From Methanobrevibacter gottschalkii DSM 11977 (GTDB lineage: Archaea > Methanobacteriota > Methanobacteria > Methanobacteriales > Methanobacteriaceae), in contig NZ_RKRG01000001.1 in the NCBI RefSeq assembly GCF_003814835.1, forward strand, positions 186,001 to 250,000: 64,000 nt of DNA, written 5' to 3'. A model generated the notes under the pieces. The model had not been told where the DNA came from. It worked only from the letters and a program-made list of their open reading frames with translations, and made no database searches. Shown in pieces: positions 53,400 through 61,188 of the stretch; the stretch's first letter is position 1, and each line of letters starts with the position of its first letter. Made by a program: the position numbers and the translations under genes.

Positions 53400-53951
53400 A
53401 TGACTGACGAAAATAAAAGCGAAACTGAAGCTGAAACTCAAGACTTTCAAGAAAAATATGATGAACTTCTTGAAAAATTAGCTCTTAAGGAAGAAGAGCT
53501 GAAAGAAGTCAAAGAAAATCTTGAAAAGCAAGAAGCAGAAACTCAAGAGTACATTTCACTTTCACAAAGACTTCAAGCAGATTTCGAAAATTTCAAAAAA
53601 ATTACTGATAAAAGAAACAAAGAGTTTATTAAATTCGCAAATGAAGATATTATAAAAGATTTTCTTGATTGCTACGAAGATTTCGGTAGAGCTTTAGAAA
53701 TTAAGAATAATGATGACTTAAAAGAAGGTGTAGAACTCATATATAATAAATTCAAAGATATTTTAACAAAAGAAGGAATTAAGGAAATTCCTACAAAAGG
53801 AGAAAAATTTGACTTGAACAAACATGAAGCAATGATGGTTCAAGAATCTGAAGATGTTGAAAACGATTATATTATAGAAGAGTTAATGAAAGGCTACATG
53901 TACAAAGATAAAGTCCTTAAATACTCAAAAGTTATTGTTTGTAAAAAATAA
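53400..53951 (+). CDS. grpE: GrpE nucleotide exchange factor
   Basis: GrpE releases ADP from DnaK. The 183-residue protein has an acidic N-terminus, a long coiled-coil (residues about 15-65), the family segment LQADFENFKKITDKRNKEF, and the C-terminal beta-wing with KFDLNKHEAMMVQESED and DKVLKYSKVIV. I start at 53400, where AGGTG lies six bases upstream. The frame is open further upstream to 53277, but that part is promoter-like and not GrpE-like. It is the first gene of grpE-dnaK-dnaJ, a set acquired from bacteria by some archaea. Confidence 0.95.
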   Translation: MTDENKSETEAETQDFQEKYDELLEKLALKEEELKEVKENLEKQEAETQEYISLSQRLQADFENFKKITDKRNKEFIKFANEDIIKDFLDCYEDFGRALEIKNNDDLKEGVELIYNKFKDILTKEGIKEIPTKGEKFDLNKHEAMMVQESEDVENDYIIEELMKGYMYKDKVLKYSKVIVCKK

Positions 53952-53991
53952 TATTTATTAATTTATTTATGAAAAAAATTAGGTGATAATT

Positions 53992-55863
53992 ATGTCTGAT
54001 ACTAAAAAAGAAAAAATTATTGGAATTGATTTAGGAACAAGTAACTCTGCTGCATCTGTGCTTGTAGGGGGTAAACCAACTACAATCCCATCTGCAGAAG
54101 GAGCAAGTCAATATGGTAAATCTTTCCCAAGTTATGTTGCATTTACTCCAGAAGGTCAAATGTTAGTAGGTGAACCGGCAAGAAGACAAGCTGTAACCAA
54201 CCCAGAAAATACTATTAGTGCAATTAAAAGAAGTATGGGTACTGATCACAAAGTTACAGTAAATGGAAAACAATACTCCCCTCAAGAAATCTCTGCATTC
54301 ATCTTACAAAAAATTAAAAAAGATGCAGAAACCTTCCTAGGAGAACCTATCGAAAAAGCTGTAATTACTGTACCTGCTTACTTTGATGATAACCAAAGGA
54401 CCGCAACTAAAGATGCAGGAACAATTGCAGGACTTGATGTTGTAAGACTCGTAAACGAACCAACAGCTGCAAGTCTCGCATATGGTCTTGATAAATCAGA
54501 AGATGATGACATGAACATTATGGTTTACGATTTAGGTGGAGGTACCTTAGATGTAACCATTATGGAATTCGGTGGAGGAGTATTTGAAGTAAAATCAACC
54601 AGTGGGGATACCCAACTTGGTGGTACTGATATGGATAATGTATTAATCAAATACTTAGCCAGTGAATTCAAAACCCAAGAAGGTATTGATTTAATGGATA
54701 ACGATCAAGCAGTGCAAAGATTAAGAGAAGCTGCTGAAAAAGCAAAAATAGAATTATCCACCACTACAACTACCCAAGTCAATTTGCCATTCATTGCAAT
54801 GGGGTCTGATGGAACACCTAAAAACTTAATTATTGATCTTACAAGAGCAAAATTAGAAGAATTGGTCGACAGTATTGTAGAAAAATCTGGTAAACCTATG
54901 CAACAAGCATTAGATGATGCTAAAATGAATAAATCTGAGATTGATAAGATTATTTTAGTTGGTGGACCTACCAGAATGCCAATTGTACAGAAATTCGTTG
55001 AAAAATTCATAGGTAAACCAGTTGAACGTGGTATCGATCCGATGGAATGTGTATCCATGGGTGCTGCTATCCAAGGAGGAGTATTGGCTGGTGAAATTAA
55101 AGACATCGTTCTTTTAGATGTAACTCCATTATCTTTAGGTATTGAAACCTTGGGTGGAGTGTCAACTACTTTAATTGAAAGAAACACAACTATTCCTACT
55201 AAAAAAAGTCAAGTATTCTCCACAGCTGCAGATAACCAACCATCTGTAGACATTAATGTATTGCAAGGAGAAAGAAAAATGGCGGCGGACAACACTTCAC
55301 TTGGACGTTTCCAACTTGTAGGTATTCCACCTGCACCAAGAGGTGTTCCGCAAATTGAAGTAACTTTTGATATTGATGCAAACGGTATTATTAATGTAAC
55401 TGCTAAAGACAAAGGAACTGGTAAAGAACAAGCAATCACTATTACTTCCTCAACCAAATTATCTGATGAAGAAATCGAACAAAAAATCAAAGAAGCAGAA
55501 ATGAATGCTGAAGCTGATGCTAAAAGACAAGAAGAAATCGAAATCAGAAACAATGCAGACTCATTAATCTACACTTCAGAAAAAACTTTAGATGACCTCA
55601 AAGATCAAGTATCTGAAGATGAAAAAACAAAAGTCGAAGACCTTGTTAAAGAATTAAGAGAACTTATAGCCGGCGATGACGTTGATGCCATTAAAGCAAA
55701 ATCTGATGAACTATCTAATGTAGTTCAAGAGATTGGTGCAAAAATCTACCAACAAGCACAAGCTGAAGCACAAGCACAACAACAAGCAGGTGCTGACCCT
55801 AATGCTGGTGCTCAAGACAAAGATGATGACACAATTGATGCAGACTATGAAGTAAAAGACTAG
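53992..55863 (+). CDS. dnaK: Chaperone DnaK (Hsp70)
   Basis: The 623-residue chaperone has the ATPase opening [48 protein letters not shown] and LVGGPTRMP, then the substrate-binding domain and a Gln/Ala-rich tail ending in the acidic [14 protein letters not shown] take the ATG at 53992 because AGGTGAT lies shortly upstream; an in-frame GTG at 53983 overlaps that site. The N-terminal domain lacks the 20-25 residue insertion typical of proteobacterial DnaK, as in archaea and Gram-positives. Confidence 0.97.
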   Translation: MSDTKKEKIIGIDLGTSNSAASVLVGGKPTTIPSAEGASQYGKSFPSYVAFTPEGQMLVGEPARRQAVTNPENTISAIKRSMGTDHKVTVNGKQYSPQEISAFILQKIKKDAETFLGEPIEKAVITVPAYFDDNQRTATKDAGTIAGLDVVRLVNEPTAASLAYGLDKSEDDDMNIMVYDLGGGTLDVTIMEFGGGVFEVKSTSGDTQLGGTDMDNVLIKYLASEFKTQEGIDLMDNDQAVQRLREAAEKAKIELSTTTTTQVNLPFIAMGSDGTPKNLIIDLTRAKLEELVDSIVEKSGKPMQQALDDAKMNKSEIDKIILVGGPTRMPIVQKFVEKFIGKPVERGIDPMECVSMGAAIQGGVLAGEIKDIVLLDVTPLSLGIETLGGVSTTLIERNTTIPTKKSQVFSTAADNQPSVDINVLQGERKMAADNTSLGRFQLVGIPPAPRGVPQIEVTFDIDANGIINVTAKDKGTGKEQAITITSSTKLSDEEIEQKIKEAEMNAEADAKRQEEIEIRNNADSLIYTSEKTLDDLKDQVSEDEKTKVEDLVKELRELIAGDDVDAIKAKSDELSNVVQEIGAKIYQQAQAEAQAQQQAGADPNAGAQDKDDDTIDADYEVKD

Positions 55864-55992
55864 ATTAAATAATAAAGTTTTATTTTCATTGTTAGGTTAA
55901 TAACAATCAGAATCAAAAAATAAACTAGCAATAGATAAAACTATTATTTTTTCTATCTATTTTTTAAAAATTATTTTTATTAAGGTGAATAA

Positions 55993-57138
55993 ATGGCAGA
56001 CAAGCGTGATTATTATGAAGTTCTTGGAGTAGATAAATCTGCTGATGAAAAGACAATTAAAAAAGCTTATCGTAAATTAGCTAGAAAATACCATCCGGAT
56101 GTTTGTGACGAGCCGGATGCTGAAGATAAGTTCAAAGAAGTAAGTGAAGCTTACGCTGTCTTGTCCGATGATGATAAACGCCAAAGATACGATCAATTTG
56201 GTCATGCAGGAATGGATGGATTTAGTGCTGAAGATTTCTATCAAAATGTAAACTTTGAAGATATATTCCAAGGATTTGATATAGGAAATATCTTTGATAT
56301 GTTCGGTTTTGGTGGAGGAGCACGTTCTAGAGGTGGAAGAACTGGTCCTCAAAGAGGTTCAGATATTTACACAGAAATACCAATTACTTTAGAAGAAGCA
56401 TTCAACGGATGCGAAAAAGAAATAAAAATTACTAGAAGTGAATTATGTCCTACCTGTAAAGGATCTAAATCAAAACCGGGTTCTAATCCAGAAACATGTA
56501 AAACATGTGGAGGAACAGGACAAATTAAAGAAGTCAGTAACACTTTCCTTGGACAGATGGTTAATGTAAGACCATGCAGAGAGTGTGGAGGTACGGGTAA
56601 GATTATTACAGATCCTTGTGATGAATGTCACGGAAGAGGTAGTGTGAGAAAAACTAAAACAATTAAAATCGAAATTCCAGAAGGTGTTGACGAAGGAAAC
56701 CACTTAAGAGTTTCACGCGAAGGAAACTGTGGTGATAAAGAAGGTCTTGAAGGAGATTTAATTGTTACAGTACATGTTAAAAAACATAAAAAATTCAAAC
56801 GTGAAGGAGATCACTTATACTTGGAACAGCAAATCAGCTTCCCTCAAGCAGCACTTGGTGATGTGCTCAGCATCCCTACTATTGAAGGGAAAGAAATTGA
56901 ATTCAAAGTCACTCCAGGTACACAAAGCGAAACTGTTTACAAATTAAGAGGACAAGGTATGAACTCTGTTAGACATAACAGCAGAGGAAATCTTTATGTG
57001 AATGTTACAGTTGTTGTTCCTAAAAAATTAAGTTCAAAACAAAAAGAATTGCTTAAAGAATTCGCCGAGGTCAGCGGAGATGAAATTAAGCATGTTGAAA
57101 AAGGACTCTTTGATAGAGTTAAAGATGCAATGAAGTAA
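55993..57138 (+). CDS. dnaJ: Chaperone DnaJ (Hsp40)
   Basis: The 381-residue type I J-protein has the J domain with HPD (KYHPDVCDEPDAEDKF, residues about 32-47), a Gly/Phe-rich segment, four zinc-finger repeats (CPTCKGS, CKTCGGT, CRECGGT, CDECHGR) and the C-terminal substrate domains. It stimulates DnaK ATPase and delivers clients. A 129-bp gap separates it from dnaK, so it may have an extra promoter. GGTGAATAA precedes the ATG. Confidence 0.97.
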   Translation: MADKRDYYEVLGVDKSADEKTIKKAYRKLARKYHPDVCDEPDAEDKFKEVSEAYAVLSDDDKRQRYDQFGHAGMDGFSAEDFYQNVNFEDIFQGFDIGNIFDMFGFGGGARSRGGRTGPQRGSDIYTEIPITLEEAFNGCEKEIKITRSELCPTCKGSKSKPGSNPETCKTCGGTGQIKEVSNTFLGQMVNVRPCRECGGTGKIITDPCDECHGRGSVRKTKTIKIEIPEGVDEGNHLRVSREGNCGDKEGLEGDLIVTVHVKKHKKFKREGDHLYLEQQISFPQAALGDVLSIPTIEGKEIEFKVTPGTQSETVYKLRGQGMNSVRHNSRGNLYVNVTVVVPKKLSSKQKELLKEFAEVSGDEIKHVEKGLFDRVKDAMK

Positions 57139-57503
57139 ATTGGTTAAATGCTAATTTACTTTACCCCTATTTTACTGAATACCTGATTAATTTATTTTAT
57201 AAATTTTTAATAGCTATTTTTACATGATTATATCAACACATGCTATTTTTCAATATATAATAGCAAAACTAGATAATAAACTAACATTTTATCTGACCAG
57301 TAATTTCAAAAAATAGCAGAAATTAATATCAATTTTAACTACCGAATAATCAGAAATAGCTAAAATTAAATGAATAATTATGAAATATACTCAAATATTA
57401 AAATAACAATGATGCAATATAATTAATTCATATCTTAAAAATGATAAAAATGAATTAAGTAATCTACATGAAAAAATAAAAATAGGATAGAAATTGAAAA
57501 TTT
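57139..57503. other. 365-bp intergenic region between dnaJ and an adhesin-like gene
   Basis: The region lies between convergent genes and is AT-rich. TGCTATTTTT (57241-57250) is repeated in inverted form as AAAAATAGCA (57309-57318), and several further (T)AGCTATTT-like words occur. These could form terminator-like structures for either gene. No gene or RNA is recognised. Confidence 0.35.
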
Positions 57504-60500
57504 CTATCGTTTAACTGAAATTTTAACAGATTTTGAAGATACTTTATAATATTTATTACCTGCAAATTTAACATAAGCTTTATAAGTACCTTTTTTAGCT
57601 AATTTGGTAATTTTAAAAGTAGCTTTACCTTTAGAATTGGTAACTGCTTTGTATACTTTACCTTTAACTTTAATAGTAACTTTGGCTTTTTTAATTGCCT
57701 TACCTTTATTGTCTTTTAAAGTAATAGTGTACTTTTTAACTTTAGTTTTAGCTTTAAAAGTCTTTTTAGCAACAGTTAATTTAGTTGCTTGTTTAATGAC
57801 TTTGATTTTTGCAATTGCAGTAGATGCAGTATAGTTCTTATCCCCAGCAAATTTCATTTTTAATTGGTAATTACCTATTTTATTAGCAGAAAGTTTGAAT
57901 TTGATTACTCCTAATGAATTTGTTGTGTAACTCTTAGTCTTACCATTGAAGTAAATAGAAACTTTTTTATTTGCTAAACCTTTACCGTTCACATCCTTTA
58001 CAGCTATATTAAAGTATGAACCAGATTTAACTGAAGTTAAATAAACAGTTGTAGATGTTTTTGCAACGATTTTACTTGCAGATGCATCAACAGAAATAAT
58101 ACTATTTACTGATTTAGGACCATATACCTCATTACCATTAAATGAGACCACAACATTATGAATACCTGAATCAGGATTAAGTAAAAATGCTGCATAGCCG
58201 TTTGCATCAGTAGTTACATTATAAACAATACCGTCCATTGTTAAAAAGAGAACAATATCTGAAATTGGATCTCCATTTTCATCTAATGCAGCAACTGGGA
58301 ATACAGCACCTTTAATATATTCAGTAAATATATTTGGTGCAGATATAATAGTTTTTAATGCAGGAGTATTATTAGCAGATATAACTTCCTTATCTGAAAC
58401 AATGGAATCAGTACCTACGGCTTTTTTAGATACCAAATAATTATTTTTTACAGTTAAATTAGAATTTATAGCCTCAATAGTGTGATTACCAGTAGTTCTA
58501 ATGTCATTACCTAGAATATCAACATTTCCTTTTAATGTTTTAACACCAATCCCTGATGTAACAATCTCATTATCTTTAATTATCACATCACCTTTAGTGC
58601 TGATAGCTAAAGAATTTAAAGGTAAAATTGAATCTCCAGTACCATTAGTACCATTATTATTTCCTAAAGAAGATATTGAATTATTAGAAATAGTACCATT
58701 ATCCCTAATACTTGCAACAACACCAAAAGTATAATTACCAGCAGCAATTATTGTGTTATCAAAAACATAAGGATTTGGCTCCATTAATTCCATAGCACAA
58801 GCAGCATAAGCATTTACTCTAATTGTATTATTATCATAAGTAATATTTTCAATAGGACCCATAAAATTTGCAGAATAAACACCATAAACAATAATATCAG
58901 CATTCACAATAACATTATTATTTTTTATAACACCATTACTTGACAATGCATCAACATTAACACCATTAGCATATTTACCATCAGAAGAAATATTTACAAA
59001 ATTATCACCAACAGTAAAATTCTCCGCAGAAATATAAATACCATAAGTATAATTATTACCCAGAGCATTGACCGTGTTATTAGAAATTAAAATATCAGAA
59101 CTGACAATTGAATAAATTATATTGTCTTCTTCATCAAAAACATAATTATAAGGATTACTTCTTACACTAACAACATAAATAGTATCGAAACTGCCACTAA
59201 AATTATTATATTTTAAATCAACACGATTATCTATAAATTTTACATCCTCACAATAATAGAAAACAATACCTTCAGAATAAACAGTTGCCTCATAAGTTAC
59301 AGGATTATAACTCACATCAATAGAAGGAATATTAATATTGATATTATTATTGTCAACAATAATGTTTTTAGCAATTATTTTTTTATTTTCATCACCATTT
59401 ACACGAATAGCATTATTAACCATAGTTCCATTGGTATTTCCAGTAAATAAGATATTATTATTAGAAATAACTAAGTTACTTAATTTATCAGAGTAAATTG
59501 CATAACTTTCAACACCACCAGTCGTATTAACATTAATATTATTATCATTAATAGTAATATTGCCTTTTTCGACAAGGTTTAAACCAATACCCCCAGAGTT
59601 AATTTTATTTTTTTCAATTAATACACTACCCTTTACACTAATACCTAATGAATTTAAAGGCAATAAAGGATCACCAGTACCATCAGTACCATTATTATTT
59701 CCTAAAGAAGATATTGAATTATTAGAAATAGTACCATTATCCCTAATACTTGCAACAACACCAAAAGTATAATTACCATTCATGATTATGAGGTTATCTG
59801 CAATGTATGGATTGCATTCAACAATTTCCATACCGCAACCAACATAAGATTTACCTATAATTGTATTATTTACATATGAAATATATTCAATGGGACCATT
59901 CATTTGGTAAGAATAAATACCATAAACATCATATGGTGATTCAACACTTATCAAATTATTACTTACAATACCTTCAGATGCAGGACCATCAATATTAATA
60001 CCATTAGCATAATAAAAATCAGCTGTTGAATTAATTACATTATTAAAAAGTTTAAAATCATTAGCAGACAGGAAAATAGTGTAAATATAATTATGTCCAT
60101 TAGCATTTATTGTATTATTAATAATTTCAATGTCAGAAGAAACAATTGTATTCTCAAAGTTATAAGGATTTCCTCTTACACTTAATGCATAAATAGTATC
60201 GAAACCACCACTAAAATTATTATATTTTAAATCAACACGATTATCTATAAATTTTACATCCTCACAATAATAGAAAACAATACCTTCAGAAAAAACTTTT
60301 GATTCCCAAGTAACAGGATCATAACCCACATCCACAGAAGGGATTTTTATATTAATTACATTACCTTCAACAATAATCTTTTTTGAAGCAATTGCAGAAT
60401 CTTCATCACCAGTTACACGAATAGCATTATTAACCATCGTACCTTTAGTATTACCAACATAATTTATAGTATTATTGATAATTTTAAAATCATTTACAGT

Positions 60501-61034
60501 ATTGGCAAAAATAGCATAACCCTCTGTCCCTTCAAGTGTTTTGAAATTAATTATATTATTAGATAAAGTTACACCATTTACATTTTCTATATCAAATAAA
60601 TAAACATCAGAATGATCAAGAACAAACCCATCAATCACCACATTATCTGCACCAATAATGAAAGTAACATTATTAAGAGTAGTATTACCACCAGATAACT
60701 TAACAGATTTACCAATTGTCATATAACTGACATCGATTCCAGTAAAATCTCCTTTAAATATTAACTCATCACTAGAAACATTATCTAATAATGTACCATC
60801 ATTTCCAAAATAATTATGGAAAGTATCTTTAGTTACAACATTAGTTTGTGTTTCTAAAACATCAGCTTCTGATAAATCCGAATCATCAGAACTTACTTCT
60901 AGAACAGTCTCATTAACAATACCCACATCATTACTTACAGCAACATCATTTTCAGAAATAGCAAAAGCAACACCAGTAGATAATAAAACCACTGAAAGTA
61001 AAATTAATGAGATAATTAAACTCTTTCTTTTAAT
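57504..61034 (-). CDS. Adhesin-like protein: beta-helix repeats plus C-terminal Ig-like domains; apparent ATT start
   Basis: The roughly 1176-residue exported protein belongs to the adhesin-like proteins of gut methanogens. After the signal peptide (IIKRKSLIISLILLSVV, ending near GVAFA) comes a long pectate-lyase-type right-handed beta-helix of NNTI/DNxI repeats, including an internal duplication of about 1 kb. Three Ig-like repeats follow at the C-terminus (NGKTKSYTTNSLGVIKF, KGKVYKAVTNSKGKATF). No sortase motif or C-terminal membrane helix is visible. The first standard start is GTG at 60992, which would remove the charged signal-peptide head. ATT at 61034 follows GAGGTG (61040-61045) at proper spacing, and an in-frame TGA lies just upstream. 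Confidence 0.88.
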   Translation of the reverse strand: MKRKSLIISLILLSVVLLSTGVAFAISENDVAVSNDVGIVNETVLEVSSDDSDLSEADVLETQTNVVTKDTFHNYFGNDGTLLDNVSSDELIFKGDFTGIDVSYMTIGKSVKLSGGNTTLNNVTFIIGADNVVIDGFVLDHSDVYLFDIENVNGVTLSNNIINFKTLEGTEGYAIFANTVNDFKIINNTINYVGNTKGTMVNNAIRVTGDEDSAIASKKIIVEGNVINIKIPSVDVGYDPVTWESKVFSEGIVFYYCEDVKFIDNRVDLKYNNFSGGFDTIYALSVRGNPYNFENTIVSSDIEIINNTINANGHNYIYTIFLSANDFKLFNNVINSTADFYYANGINIDGPASEGIVSNNLISVESPYDVYGIYSYQMNGPIEYISYVNNTIIGKSYVGCGMEIVECNPYIADNLIIMNGNYTFGVVASIRDNGTISNNSISSLGNNNGTDGTGDPLLPLNSLGISVKGSVLIEKNKINSGGIGLNLVEKGNITINDNNINVNTTGGVESYAIYSDKLSNLVISNNNILFTGNTNGTMVNNAIRVNGDENKKIIAKNIIVDNNNININIPSIDVSYNPVTYEATVYSEGIVFYYCEDVKFIDNRVDLKYNNFSGSFDTIYVVSVRSNPYNYVFDEEDNIIYSIVSSDILISNNTVNALGNNYTYGIYISAENFTVGDNFVNISSDGKYANGVNVDALSSNGVIKNNNVIVNADIIVYGVYSANFMGPIENITYDNNTIRVNAYAACAMELMEPNPYVFDNTIIAAGNYTFGVVASIRDNGTISNNSISSLGNNNGTNGTGDSILPLNSLAISTKGDVIIKDNEIVTSGIGVKTLKGNVDILGNDIRTTGNHTIEAINSNLTVKNNYLVSKKAVGTDSIVSDKEVISANNTPALKTIISAPNIFTEYIKGAVFPVAALDENGDPISDIVLFLTMDGIVYNVTTDANGYAAFLLNPDSGIHNVVVSFNGNEVYGPKSVNSIISVDASASKIVAKTSTTVYLTSVKSGSYFNIAVKDVNGKGLANKKVSIYFNGKTKSYTTNSLGVIKFKLSANKIGNYQLKMKFAGDKNYTASTAIAKIKVIKQATKLTVAKKTFKAKTKVKKYTITLKDNKGKAIKKAKVTIKVKGKVYKAVTNSKGKATFKITKLAKKGTYKAYVKFAGNKYYKVSSKSVKISVKR

Positions 61035-61188
61035 AATTCCACCTCATTTACTAATTATTAAATTAAAAAATAGTCTAAATTATTTGATAAAAATTTTAAT
61101 TTATTGACTATAATAATGATTATTTAATAAATAATATTTAAAATTTGTTAAATTAAAATTGAAAAAAAAGAAAAAAAGAAGAATGCAA

